Shown here piece after piece: positions 24,313 to 33,254 of a stretch of 64,000 nucleotides of DNA (position 1 is the first letter of the stretch; every line of letters begins with the position of its first letter). The notes under the pieces are model-generated. The model ran no database searches, was not told where the DNA came from, and saw only the letters and a program-made list of their open reading frames with translations. The position numbers and the translations under genes were made by a program. Origin of the DNA: B30-G6 sp964633115 (lineage in GTDB: Bacteria; Desulfobacterota; Desulfobacteria; Desulfobacterales; B30-G6); the NCBI GenBank assembly GCA_964633115.1, contig CAZWEO010000013.1, forward strand, positions 6,008-70,007, read 5' to 3'.

Positions 24313-24918
24313 TCACTTTTTTTGAGGCGCTCTTTTTTTCGGTTTTTTTTTGGCGGTTTTTCTTTGTGGCTTTTCAAGTTTCTCAATCTTTTGCGCCAGG
24401 GCGTCGACCTTGGCAGATAGTTCGATGACACTGTCTTTTGTGGGCAGGTGCATGACGTCCAAGGCTTCACTGATCCGTTTGTCGACGCTGTCACTGATCC
24501 AGTTTTTCAGGGAATCCGTATAGCCGATGATATCCTTTTTCAGTTTGCTACCTTCGGAACGGGAAAGCTCCTTCTCTTTGACCAGCCGGTTTACCAGCTT
24601 GTCGACTTCGTCCTCCGCCATGGTGAACGCATGTTGCCACAACGATGTGTATTTTTTTGCATAGTCACTCAACGTTCCCCCGCCCCTGCGTAGAAGCTGC
24701 ATCAGCACACGCGGCGAAACCCCTCTGTCTTTATCTTCCTTCTCTCTGCCGATTAGCTGGGAGACGATGGCAGACGTTAAGTCGTCGCCAGTGCTGTTCT
24801 CGATGATCGAAACCTCTTCGCCCGATTTGATGAGTTTCGACAGCTGGTCCATGGTGATATACCGTTTATCGGTTATATCGTACATTTTTCGGTTTGCGTA
24901 TTTCTTGATTTTGTGCAT
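24313..24918 (-). CDS. PhaR-N-domain protein (polyhydroxyalkanoate regulator-like) with phasin-like middle and basic tail
   Basis: 201 residues from ATG 24918, which follows GGGAGG; a longer start at 24990 is less likely. The N-terminal 55 residues match the PHB/PHA accumulation regulator DNA-binding domain (IKKYANRKMYDITDKRYITMDQL, then SIIENSTGDDLTSAI). The middle (about 75-170) is amphipathic helix of phasin type, and the last 25 residues are Lys/Arg-rich. It probably binds granule surface and DNA, as PhaR does. It is divergent from the phasin-like gene with about 300 bases of regulatory DNA between. Confidence 0.82.
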   Translation of the reverse strand: MHKIKKYANRKMYDITDKRYITMDQLSKLIKSGEEVSIIENSTGDDLTSAIVSQLIGREKEDKDRGVSPRVLMQLLRRGGGTLSDYAKKYTSLWQHAFTMAEDEVDKLVNRLVKEKELSRSEGSKLKKDIIGYTDSLKNWISDSVDKRISEALDVMHLPTKDSVIELSAKVDALAQKIEKLEKPQRKTAKKKPKKRAPQKK

Positions 24919-25092
24919 TTGGTCCTCCCGCCATTTAGAACCTATCTCAAAAATATCTTTTCGGCCCATCAGCCTGTTGTTTGAACCCACAAAGAATAAC
25001 GGATTTTTTCAATATTTCAACGATTTGTCAATTCCTTTGCCCTAAGGAAATCCAAACAATCTTTTTAAAACAGAAAAAAAGAAAATAATTAC

Positions 25093-25143
25093 TTGACATA
25101 TATAACGCACCGCATCATATTTGTTTATAACGCACCGCGTTAT
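25093..25143 (+). promoter_or_regulatory. Promoter with two 17-bp palindromic operators
   Basis: TTGACA (25093-25098) and CATATT (25116-25121) with a 17-base spacer. One operator (25102-25118, ATAACGC-ACC-GCATCAT, imperfect) fills the spacer. A second, perfect one (25127-25143, ATAACGC-ACC-GCGTTAT) lies just downstream, 25 bases centre to centre. Binding there should block RNA polymerase at the phasin-like operon. The rest of the 24919-25219 gap shows nothing further. Confidence 0.65.
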
Positions 25144-25219
25144 TCAGGGAAATGAAAGCAAAGCAGGCACATGCAAGCTAAAACAAATTAAGATAGACAC
25201 AACCCAAAGGAGGCACCAG

Positions 25220-25846
25220 ATGGCTCAGAAAAAAACCAAAAGTCAAAGCAGCAAATCGACCGCATCCCGTTTTTATGTCGTCAGAAGTATCCAAGATGTA
25301 CGCAAGAGCATGACCGAGCGAGTGGACAATTACCATCGCGAATTTATCAAAGATCCTATACAGAGCGGCAAAGAAGTCGTGGATGATTTCAGGGACGATC
25401 CCCGCAAAGCAATGGACACGCTCGTCGATGACAGCCGGACATTTGTCGGAGATCTGAAAAAAGAAGCCAAAAAGAAAGTCAACAGCGTTGTTACCGACGG
25501 CAAGCAGTTTTATAAAAAGGCCAGGAAAAACCCCCGTAAAACTTTTACCAGCATGGTGGATGACAGCAGAGATATTGCCGAGGAACTGGTTGAAGACGGG
25601 AAGTCGTTCATGAACGGTTTCGAAAAGGACGCCCGGATTGTACTGGACGAGATGGTCGACAGTGGGAAAAAAGCGCTGGACAACCTGCCCGGCAAAAAGA
25701 AATTCCAAAAAAATATTGAAAACCGGATCAAATCTTTGCCCAAGCAATTCAATATGCCGTCCAAGAATGATATCAATCTGCTGACGGGCAGGCTGGAGGC
25801 TCTGAGTGTAAAGATAGACACGCTGGGGAAAGAAATTTCGGTTTAG
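25220..25846 (+). CDS. Phasin-like inclusion coat protein with internal repeats
   Basis: 208 residues starting at ATG 25220 after AAAGGAGG. It is strongly charged and helical, with recurring units such as KEVVDDFRDDPRKAMDTLVDDSRTF and NPRKTFTSMVDDSRDIAEELVEDGKSF (the common core is R/K-x-x-V-DDSR), followed by a Lys-rich region and a C-terminal NLLTGRLEALSVKIDTLGKEI coiled coil. This fits a phasin coating lipid or PHA-like granules. The operator-containing promoter lies directly upstream; the small PhaR-N gene follows by 24 bases. Confidence 0.75.
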   Translation: MAQKKTKSQSSKSTASRFYVVRSIQDVRKSMTERVDNYHREFIKDPIQSGKEVVDDFRDDPRKAMDTLVDDSRTFVGDLKKEAKKKVNSVVTDGKQFYKKARKNPRKTFTSMVDDSRDIAEELVEDGKSFMNGFEKDARIVLDEMVDSGKKALDNLPGKKKFQKNIENRIKSLPKQFNMPSKNDINLLTGRLEALSVKIDTLGKEISV

Positions 25847-25870
25847 CTTCAACAATAAAAGGAGAGACTC

Positions 25871-26284
25871 ATGCTCACATTAAAAAAATACGCCAACGGT
25901 AGGCTTTTCGACATCGCTAACAAACAATACGTGACCAAAGTGCAACTAGCGAAATTGATCGAAAGGAAAGAAAAAGTTAAGGTCATTCTTTCTAAAACCG
26001 GTAAGGACATCACCAAAGCTGTTGTTTCATCACTGCCGACCGCGAAAAAAGTCAAATCAAAGGGCAAAAATAAGCCGGTTTCAAAGAAAAAAGTGATTAA
26101 AAAGCGGGTTGATGATCATAAAAAGTGGATATCCAAGCAGGTCGATAAAAAAATGGACGCGCTTCTGGACATGATGAACTTTCCGAATAAGCAGCAGGTC
26201 GCCAAGCTTAACGCGGAAGTGAAAAAGCTTTCAAAAAAGATCGACGATCTGCAAAAACAGCATGCTAAAATGCAAAAAAAATGA
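25871..26284 (+). CDS. Second PhaR-N-domain protein, short Lys-rich form
   Basis: 137 residues. The N-terminus LTLKKYANGRLFDIANKQYVTKVQLAKLIERKEKVKVI, then LSKTGKDITKAV, is a PHA regulator-type DNA-binding domain paralogous to the one at 24313-24918. A very basic linker (KKVKSKGKNKPVSKKK) and a coiled coil ending in QKQHAKMQKK follow. GGAGAG precedes the ATG. It likely works with the phasin-like protein encoded just upstream. Confidence 0.78.
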   Translation: MLTLKKYANGRLFDIANKQYVTKVQLAKLIERKEKVKVILSKTGKDITKAVVSSLPTAKKVKSKGKNKPVSKKKVIKKRVDDHKKWISKQVDKKMDALLDMMNFPNKQQVAKLNAEVKKLSKKIDDLQKQHAKMQKK

Positions 26285-26300
26285 TGACACTCACCTGGAG

Positions 26301-26333
26301 GCGGGAATTCGGTCGTTCTTTCCGGATTCCTGC
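26301..26333 (+). terminator. Hairpin after the PhaR-N gene
   Basis: A 12-bp stem GCGGGAATTCGG / CCGGATTCCTGC (two G-T pairs) with a 9-base loop, 17 bases after the stop. No strong T-run follows, so it may be a weak terminator or mRNA stabiliser. Confidence 0.4.
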
Positions 26334-26554
26334 TTCAGCTATCGGGATTTACAGCGGTTGACATAATATTGTTCCGGTTCTTCAAACTGCAGCATAGATT
26401 TTTTTTGGTACATACTTTTGGCAATGCGTGAAAATAATTTTGCTTGTGTGCACTCAATCCAGGCTTGCAATTTATTCACGATATTATACTATTCCCCAAC
26501 TGAATTACTGGTCGTAACCCTTCTTTTCGAATTGCAATAACATATTATTCTAGC

Positions 26555-26785
26555 ATGCAGCCTATAAAAAATAACATAGGTGTTTTCGGGGGATTCTCTG
26601 TGAATGACGGCTGCATTGGCTGCGTCATCTGCGCTGAAATTGCACCGGATAATTTCCGGTTCAACCATGAACAGGGGTGTGGCTACATCGGCAAACAACC
26701 CGACACAGATAAAGAAGCATGCCTGTGTGTCGAAGCCAAGGATATCTGTCCGGCCAGCGCCATTGAGGTCGCCGATGAACCGTAG
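26555..26785 (+). CDS. Small [4Fe-4S] ferredoxin
   Basis: 76 residues. DGCIGCVICAEIAPDNFRF supplies three Cys, with more Cys in CGYIG, CLCVEA and DICPASAIEV; the spacing matches monocluster ferredoxins of the type DxCIGCxxCxxxAPxxF...CPxxAI. The ORF opens at ATG 26555 without a clear ribosome site. It precedes the two reductase-like genes and could supply electrons, although those look NAD(P)H-binding. Confidence 0.8.
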   Translation: MQPIKNNIGVFGGFSVNDGCIGCVICAEIAPDNFRFNHEQGCGYIGKQPDTDKEACLCVEAKDICPASAIEVADEP

Positions 26786-26856
26786 ACCCCTCTTTTTATT
26801 GCAGGGTTGGGTAGCGTAACATTGTAATATTACCAAAGACATCGCAGGAGGCCGCC

Positions 26857-28926
26857 GTGAAGCAGGTAATCAGCATCAGTCTGGGATCGAGTGAGAAGGA
26901 CTACCAATTTGAAACCGAGTTCCTAGGACAGGATTTCATCATCAAACGGTTCGGCACCGACGGCGATATGGAAAAAGCGGCCGGGCTGCTCTTGAAATGG
27001 GATAAAGATGCTGAAGCCATCGGTATCGGCAACGTCAAGTTCCCCTATGGTATCGGCCCCCGGTATTTGACCAAAAAACACCATCACAAATTGCACGAAT
27101 TGGGTACCCAGATCCAGACTCCCGTGACCATCGGGAGCGCCCTGCGCGATGTCTCGTTCGAATGGGCGCTTCGATATATCGAGTACAAATTCGGCAACTA
27201 TTTCGACAATGCCCGGGTGCTGTTTATCTCCGGCATGAGCAATTATCGCATTGCCAAGGTGATCTCCGAATTTACGCAGAACCTGTCCTTTGCCGATCCG
27301 GTACTCGAAAACGGCATTCCCAAATTCGTCAATTCATTAAAGGATCTCGAATCCTATGCTCACGGGGCCCATGAAGTGTTGCAGTGGGTGCCGAGCAAAC
27401 GGCTTACTACCTCGGTTATGCCGATCAAGGCTTGGAATGATTATATTTTACGCAAGGCAATGCAAAAAGCGGACATCATCGTTGTACCGAGCTACAATTT
27501 CGATGGATATCTAAAAGATGCGGCTTTAGAAGAACTGGGCGGAAAAACGATCATTACATCGACGGCCTATGACGAACGCGTGATGTTTTGCAAGGAGCGG
27601 GGCGTTGATGTCATTATCGACACCACGCCCAAAATCCTGCAACGGGTTGTTGCGCCGAACGTTCTCGAGGCACTGATTATTGCAGCCCTTGGAAAAAATC
27701 GCGATCAAATTCATCCCGACGACCTGCTTGAAATCATCAGCGAGCAAAAAATGGACCCGCGGGTGGTTTATCCCTCCGGTACGCCCAAACGCGTCAACCG
27801 TTTTGCCTTTGTCATTCATCCCCTATCAAAGGAATTTTTGAAAAAGGACAAAGCGGTCGATATGCTGTCAAACTTTACACCCCCTGCATTTCTGGACGCT
27901 GTCGAAAAGGTGATCGCCTACGCACCGCCCTGGGTGTACTCGCGGGTGACCGGTATCAAGTCGCCAACCGGCACCGAAGCCGAGGGATGGCTGATTACCG
28001 TGGGCGGGACACCCAAACAGATGCTGGCACACAGCCCCGAATTTACCTATACCCGGCTGCTTCAGGCCGCCCGGATGGCCAAACGCATGGGGGCGCAGAT
28101 AATGGGACTGGGCGCCTTTACCAAGGTTGTCGGAGATGCCGGTGTTACGGTGGCCAAAAAAGCGGATATACCGATCACTACCGGAAACAGTTACAGCGCT
28201 TGCGGGGCCCTTTGGGCTGGCGCTGAAGCAGTTCGGCGTATGGGCCTGATCGAAATTAAAAAGGGAAAACGAATCCAGGGGAAAACCATGGTGCTCGGTG
28301 CCACCGGGGCTATCGGTTCCGTCTGCTGCCGCCTGTTGGCCAAGGCCTTTGACGAAGTCGTCATGGGGGGCCGCAATATGGCCAAATTGCTGGCATTGAA
28401 AGAATCGATTTTTAAAGAAGACCCGGATGTAAAAATCAAGGTAACCACCCGGCCCGACAAGTTTCTGAAAGACATGGACGTTATCGTCACCGCCACTTCC
28501 GGCGCCGGCAAAAAAATTCTCGACATCACCAAGGTCAAACCCGGGTGTGTTATTACGGATGTGGCTCGCCCGCTGGATCTGTCTCCCGAAGATGTGGCCA
28601 AACGACCAGACGTACTGGTTATCGAATCGGGAGAGATTGAACTGCCCGGCAATCCTGAAATGAAAAGTATTGGTCTACCCCACAAGGTGGCCTATGCTTG
28701 TCTGGCCGAAACAATCGTGCTGGCGCTGGAGGGCCGCTTTGAGGTGTTTACAATCGGCAGGGATATCGAGTGGGAAAAAGTAAAGGAGATTTACAAGCTC
28801 GGCCTCAAACACGGCATGAAACTGGCGGCCATTTCCGGCGTCAACGGTGTCTTTACGGATGAAGACATAGCCAGTGTGAAGCAGCTTGCTCTAGAAGCCC
28901 GGATAAAGGTCGCGGCAGCACCATAA
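26857..28926 (+). CDS. Acyl-ACP/acyl-CoA reductase-like protein, paralog 1
   Basis: 689 residues, GTG start with AGGAGG upstream. The C-terminal half resembles aldehyde-forming acyl-ACP reductases (COG5322 type): GAQIMGLGAFTKVVGDAG, PITTGNSYSACGALW, the Rossmann nucleotide loop VLGATGAIGSVCCRLLA, GGRNMAKLLAL, ATSGAGKKIL and PGCVITDVARP. The N-terminal half (about 330 residues, opening with ETEFLGQDFIIKRFGTDGD) is not in the cyanobacterial enzymes and also looks like a nucleotide-type fold (GKTIITSTAYDERVMFCKERGVDVIIDTTP). It probably makes fatty aldehyde for wax-ester synthesis. Enzyme class is inferred; exact substrate unknown. Confidence 0.75.
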   Translation: MKQVISISLGSSEKDYQFETEFLGQDFIIKRFGTDGDMEKAAGLLLKWDKDAEAIGIGNVKFPYGIGPRYLTKKHHHKLHELGTQIQTPVTIGSALRDVSFEWALRYIEYKFGNYFDNARVLFISGMSNYRIAKVISEFTQNLSFADPVLENGIPKFVNSLKDLESYAHGAHEVLQWVPSKRLTTSVMPIKAWNDYILRKAMQKADIIVVPSYNFDGYLKDAALEELGGKTIITSTAYDERVMFCKERGVDVIIDTTPKILQRVVAPNVLEALIIAALGKNRDQIHPDDLLEIISEQKMDPRVVYPSGTPKRVNRFAFVIHPLSKEFLKKDKAVDMLSNFTPPAFLDAVEKVIAYAPPWVYSRVTGIKSPTGTEAEGWLITVGGTPKQMLAHSPEFTYTRLLQAARMAKRMGAQIMGLGAFTKVVGDAGVTVAKKADIPITTGNSYSACGALWAGAEAVRRMGLIEIKKGKRIQGKTMVLGATGAIGSVCCRLLAKAFDEVVMGGRNMAKLLALKESIFKEDPDVKIKVTTRPDKFLKDMDVIVTATSGAGKKILDITKVKPGCVITDVARPLDLSPEDVAKRPDVLVIESGEIELPGNPEMKSIGLPHKVAYACLAETIVLALEGRFEVFTIGRDIEWEKVKEIYKLGLKHGMKLAAISGVNGVFTDEDIASVKQLALEARIKVAAAP

Positions 28927-29032
28927 ACACCGGCAAAGCCTGTGGACGCATAAATTCGGCTTAAATTCGGAACATATTCAACTGGTATAATCTGCAGAAA
29001 TTGAATAATGAACCGCGAAAGGAGCGATCACC

Positions 29033-31090
29033 GTGAAACAGATTATCCAAATTAGCCTGGACGTCAGCCGGAACGACGTTGATTTTGAAACCGAGTTTCT
29101 TGGCAAAAAATTTTATATCCGGCGCTTTGGTACGGATGGTGATCTGGAGGAGGCCACGGACCTGTTATTGCGATGGAATAAAAAAGCCGATGCTATCGGA
29201 TTGGGCGGCGTCAAGTTTGCCCATACGTTACAACCAGGTGCACAGCGGAACGAGGAAATTAAAAAGCTGCTGAAGCTGGGAACCCAGGTGCATACGCCGG
29301 TGGCCACGGGCGAGACACTGCGATCGGTGGGACACGAATGGTCGCTGCGCCACATCCAATTCAAGTACGGAAACAATTATTTCACCAATGCAAAGGTCTT
29401 TTTTTTCTCCGGTGTCGTGAGCCATTCCATTGCCAGGGTTATGGCCGAATACACGGACAACCTGATCTTTGCCGATTTGCTTTTGGAAAACAGCGTCCCA
29501 AAATTTATCCACACCATCAAGGATCTGGAATTGTACGCCTCTCATATTCGTGATGCCATGGGCTGGATTCCCGGCAAACGATTCGTCTCAGACGCCCCAC
29601 CGGTTCGCTCGCTTGCCAATAACCTGATGCGCAAAGCCGTGCGCGAAGCGCACATTCTGGTCGTCCCGCATTACCAGTTCCACAAGTATTTGGATCACTA
29701 CACCATCGAGGAATTAAAAGGAAAAACAATAATCAGTTCAACGGTCTATGAAGATCGCGTGGCGTACTTGAAAGATAAGGGTGTTGATGTCATCATCGAC
29801 ACCACGCCCAATATTCTGAAAAAAGTTGTGGGTGTCAGCGCACTCGAGGCCTTGTTGTTCGCAGCCCTGGATATTGCCCAGGACCAGGGCAGCGAAGATG
29901 ATCTTCTGGAAGTTATCAGCGATTTGAATATGCCGCCCCGAATCGTTTATCCCTCCGGCAAAGCCCGGCAGGTCAACCGGTTCGCGTTTGTCGTCCACCC
30001 ACCCTCACAGGAATTTTTAAAAAAAGTCAAACCCATCGAAGTTGTGTCCGACATTGCCCCGAGCATGATGAATACGGTGGAAAAGCTGATGGCTTATAGC
30101 CCACCCTTTGTTTATTCAAAGGTATCTGGCATCGTCTCAAAAACTGGTCTGGAAGCGGAAGGCTGGCTCATCGCTCTGGGTGTAACGCCGGAGCAGATGC
30201 AGACCCATCCACCTGAATTCACGACCAAACGGATACTGGAAGCCGCCAAAATGGCAAAAAAACTGGGTGCCCAGGTTATGGGAGTAGCGTTACTCCCCAA
30301 AGCCATGGCGGACACCGGCCAGGAAGTTGCCAAACATGCAGTGCTGCCAATCACAACCGGCAACAGCTATACAGCATCGGCGACATTGTGGGCGGTTGCC
30401 GAGGTGGTCCGGCAGATGGGGCTGTGTAAACTGAAGGACGGAAAATTCTTGCAAGCCAAAGCCATGGTGATCGGCGCAACCGGCGGTGTGGGAAAGGTCT
30501 GCTCACATCTGCTGGCCACAGCTTTTAAAGATGTCACGCTGGTGGGACGCAATATCGCCAAATTGTTGGCCCTCCAGGAGTCAATCCAAAAAGCGATGCC
30601 AAGAGTAAAACTCCATGTTTCGACTCGTTCTGATGCGCATCTTGATAAGGTAGATGTGATAGTGGCAGCCAGCTCCGGTGCCAGGCATGTGCTCGACATC
30701 ATGCAGGTCAGGCCGGGTTGTGTGATCGCCGACATCACCATGCCGATGATTTTTTCCAAAGAGGACACGGCCAAACGACCGGACGTGGTAGTCATCCGGA
30801 GCGGGGAGATACAGTTGCCGGGAGAAAAAGTGGAAATGGCGGATATCGGCCTTCCAGCCGGAGTCGCCTACGCCGGCTTGGCTGAAACCATCATCTTGGC
30901 TCTCGAGGGGCAGTTTCAAGTTTTCAACACAGGCGGCCCGCCCCAGTGGGACAAGGTTAGAGAGATATACCGACTGGGCTTGAAGCATGGGATGAAGCTG
31001 GCCGCCGTTTCCGGTGTGGACGGTTTTTTCAGTGAGGAAGACATCTCAAAGGTTAGGGAGTCAGCTTTAAAGGAGTTAAACAAGGGATGA
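29033..31090 (+). CDS. Acyl-ACP/acyl-CoA reductase-like protein, paralog 2
   Basis: 685 residues, GTG start with AAAGGAG upstream. Colinear with the preceding gene over its whole length: the same N-terminal ETEFLGKKFYIRRFGTDGD, the same middle TIISSTVYEDRVAYLKDKGVD and the same C-terminal TTGNSYTASATLW, IGATGGVGKVCSHLL and PGCVIADITMP. A tandem duplication with clear divergence, so the two copies may differ in chain-length preference or form a heteromer. Its stop overlaps a small ORF by four bases. Confidence 0.75.
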   Translation: MKQIIQISLDVSRNDVDFETEFLGKKFYIRRFGTDGDLEEATDLLLRWNKKADAIGLGGVKFAHTLQPGAQRNEEIKKLLKLGTQVHTPVATGETLRSVGHEWSLRHIQFKYGNNYFTNAKVFFFSGVVSHSIARVMAEYTDNLIFADLLLENSVPKFIHTIKDLELYASHIRDAMGWIPGKRFVSDAPPVRSLANNLMRKAVREAHILVVPHYQFHKYLDHYTIEELKGKTIISSTVYEDRVAYLKDKGVDVIIDTTPNILKKVVGVSALEALLFAALDIAQDQGSEDDLLEVISDLNMPPRIVYPSGKARQVNRFAFVVHPPSQEFLKKVKPIEVVSDIAPSMMNTVEKLMAYSPPFVYSKVSGIVSKTGLEAEGWLIALGVTPEQMQTHPPEFTTKRILEAAKMAKKLGAQVMGVALLPKAMADTGQEVAKHAVLPITTGNSYTASATLWAVAEVVRQMGLCKLKDGKFLQAKAMVIGATGGVGKVCSHLLATAFKDVTLVGRNIAKLLALQESIQKAMPRVKLHVSTRSDAHLDKVDVIVAASSGARHVLDIMQVRPGCVIADITMPMIFSKEDTAKRPDVVVIRSGEIQLPGEKVEMADIGLPAGVAYAGLAETIILALEGQFQVFNTGGPPQWDKVREIYRLGLKHGMKLAAVSGVDGFFSEEDISKVRESALKELNKG

Positions 31091-31224
31091 TCGTCAAAAA
31101 GTTGCAGGACTTCGGTGGCTCAGTGGTACGTTTTGCGGTGAACGATGTGCCAGCACGCCTCATAATGCAGATCATTGAAAAAGTATGGGGTGATTGGTCG
31201 TACGATCGTCAATCATCGTCGTAA
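31087..31224 (+). CDS. Small protein, 45 residues, coupled to the reductase gene
   Basis: The ATG at 31087 overlaps the upstream TGA (ATGA), with AAGGG in front. The peptide begins MIVKKLQDFGGSVVRFAV and contains ARLIMQIIEKVWGDW, a possible amphipathic helix. It ends 37 bases before the ligase start. No family was recognised. Translational coupling and position argue that it is expressed. Confidence 0.5.
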   Translation: MIVKKLQDFGGSVVRFAVNDVPARLIMQIIEKVWGDWSYDRQSSS

Positions 31225-31261
31225 AAGCAATGGACCTTCCAAATACATAAGGAGAAAAGCC

Positions 31262-32944
31262 ATGACACCTATGATGGACAGCAAAAATCTGCTGGAGTGC
31301 GCCTATTACTGGGAAAGAACCGATCCAGATCGCATGTACTTCACACAGCCGCTCGGCGGCGGCGATGCCAACCTCAAAACCTGGACCTGGAAAGAAGCGC
31401 TGGAAGAAGCCCGGCGCATGGCCACCTATCTCAAGCACCTCGACCTCCCGGATCGCAGTCATATCGCGCTGTGTTCCAAGAACTGCGCCCACTGGATTAT
31501 AGCTGACTTGGCCATCTGGATGGCCGGACACGTCACCATTCCTATTTTTCCAATTTTGACGGCCGATATCGTCCAGTACACCCTCGAGCATTCGGATGCC
31601 AGGCTACTTTTTGTCGGTAAACTCGATCCGATCTGGGACGAAATGAAAAAAGGCGTTCCCGCCGACATGCCGCAGATTGCCTTTCCGCTTGCGCCTGAGA
31701 GCAACTTGGATGCCTGGGATGACCTGATTGCAGATTGCGAGCCGCTCGAGGAACCGGCCGAACGGTCCCCGGAGGAGGTGGCAACAATCATTTACACATC
31801 CGGAAGTACCGGCAAACCCAAGGGTGCCATGATCAGTTTTGGCGCCATGCACCAAAGCGCCAAGGGGATTTCGGAATATCTGCACACCCATGAGCGGGAC
31901 CGTCTTTTGTCATACCTGCCCCTGTCGCACGTATTCGAGCGGTGGGTCGCCGAAGCGCACTCCCTGTATGCTGGCTGTCCCCTATATTTTGCCGAGAGCC
32001 TGGATACATTCATCGCGGACTTGCAGCGGGCACGCCCAACGCTATTCATTTCGGTACCGCGGCTGTGGCTCAAATTCCAGCTCGGTGTGTTTCAAAAAGT
32101 GCCCCCCAAAAAGCTGGAGCGTCTACTCAAAATTCCGATCCTCAAGAACCTCGTTAAAAAGAAAATCCTCGCCCAGCTGGGACTGGACCACGTTCGGTTT
32201 GCCGGCTCGGGTTCGGCGCCAATTCCCAAGGAAATCATCGAGTGGTACCGTAACCTGGGGCTAGAATTGCTTGAAGGATACGCCATGACCGAAAATTTTG
32301 CCTACTCGCACTGCAACAAACCCGGTGAGGTACGGCCCGGTTATGTCGGCCCCCCCTATCCGGATGTACAACAGAAAATCAGCGCGGAGGGCGAGATACT
32401 GGTAAAAAGTCCCGGAAACATGATGGGTTACTACAAAATGCCCGAAAAAACCGCGGCGGAATTCACGCAAGACGGTTTTTTCAAAACAGGCGATCTTGGA
32501 GAGATCGATGAAAAGGGACGCCTCAAGATCACCGGCCGGGCCAAAGAACAGTTCAAAACATCCAAAGGAAAGTACGTTGCGCCCGCTCCCATCGAGAATC
32601 TACTGGCCTTGAGCGAGCACGTGGAGGCGTGCTGTGTGACCGGATCAGGCTTTCCCCAGCCGCATGCGGTGGTGATGCTATCCGAAGGTGCGCACAAAAC
32701 CCTGGACCAGGGAAGCCGGTCGCTGATCGAAGGTGACCTGGCCGAACACCTGAATGGCATTAACCGCTCCCTTCCTCACCACGAGCGCTTGGCTTTCGTG
32801 GCGGTGACCAAAGACGAATGGCTGCCGGAGAACGGATTTCTGACACCCACCATGAAACTCAAACGCGCTAAGCTGGAAGAAATCTACGGTCCCCTGTCCG
32901 CCGGGTGGTACGAGCAGAAAAGGCCGGTCATTTGGCAGACCTGA
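31262..32944 (+). CDS. Long-chain fatty acid-CoA ligase (AMP-forming)
   Basis: 560 residues from ATG 31262 (AAGGAG upstream). An ANL-superfamily adenylating enzyme: P-loop TIIYTSGSTGKPKGAMIS, LPLSHVFER (typical of long-chain FadD15-like ligases), GYAMTENFAYSH, the adenylate-binding FFKTGDLGEID, and the hinge ITGRAKEQFKTSKGKYVAPAPIE with the catalytic Lys region near the C-terminus. It activates fatty acids to acyl-CoA, feeding the reductases and WS/DGAT. Last gene of the island. Confidence 0.93.
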   Translation: MTPMMDSKNLLECAYYWERTDPDRMYFTQPLGGGDANLKTWTWKEALEEARRMATYLKHLDLPDRSHIALCSKNCAHWIIADLAIWMAGHVTIPIFPILTADIVQYTLEHSDARLLFVGKLDPIWDEMKKGVPADMPQIAFPLAPESNLDAWDDLIADCEPLEEPAERSPEEVATIIYTSGSTGKPKGAMISFGAMHQSAKGISEYLHTHERDRLLSYLPLSHVFERWVAEAHSLYAGCPLYFAESLDTFIADLQRARPTLFISVPRLWLKFQLGVFQKVPPKKLERLLKIPILKNLVKKKILAQLGLDHVRFAGSGSAPIPKEIIEWYRNLGLELLEGYAMTENFAYSHCNKPGEVRPGYVGPPYPDVQQKISAEGEILVKSPGNMMGYYKMPEKTAAEFTQDGFFKTGDLGEIDEKGRLKITGRAKEQFKTSKGKYVAPAPIENLLALSEHVEACCVTGSGFPQPHAVVMLSEGAHKTLDQGSRSLIEGDLAEHLNGINRSLPHHERLAFVAVTKDEWLPENGFLTPTMKLKRAKLEEIYGPLSAGWYEQKRPVIWQT

Positions 32945-33254
32945 AGACTGGACCCCGGCCAGCCAGAAACACAAGCCGCCTTCTATCCTGATGACGGTGG
33001 AAAACTGATGCAAAGAAGGATGATTCCGCCTCCTATTGAATATTTGCTCGCAGATTACCACACAGGTTTGACAGATCCGATCACACTACAATAGAAATCT
33101 TAAAGTTTCGTATTATCATGAATTTGAAACCATATACTCAGGTGTGATATCTTGTTTTCTAAAGTCAAATGTGTCAGAAAATAGGGATTAGGGCATGTGC
33201 AAAATGATGTAACTTCAGCATTTCAGACTATCGAATAAAAAGAAGTAAAAATTT
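32945..33254. other. Gene-free spacer after the lipid island
   Basis: About 310 bases with no ORF, repeat or convincing terminator that I could identify. Base composition drops back to AT-rich here, marking the right border of the GC-richer island. Confidence 0.4.

Noticed and set aside
31111..31150. tRNA-like stretch (ggacttcggtggctcagtggtac)
   Set aside because: No acceptor stem, anticodon arm or TpsiC arm can be built around it, and it is part of the 45-residue coupled ORF.
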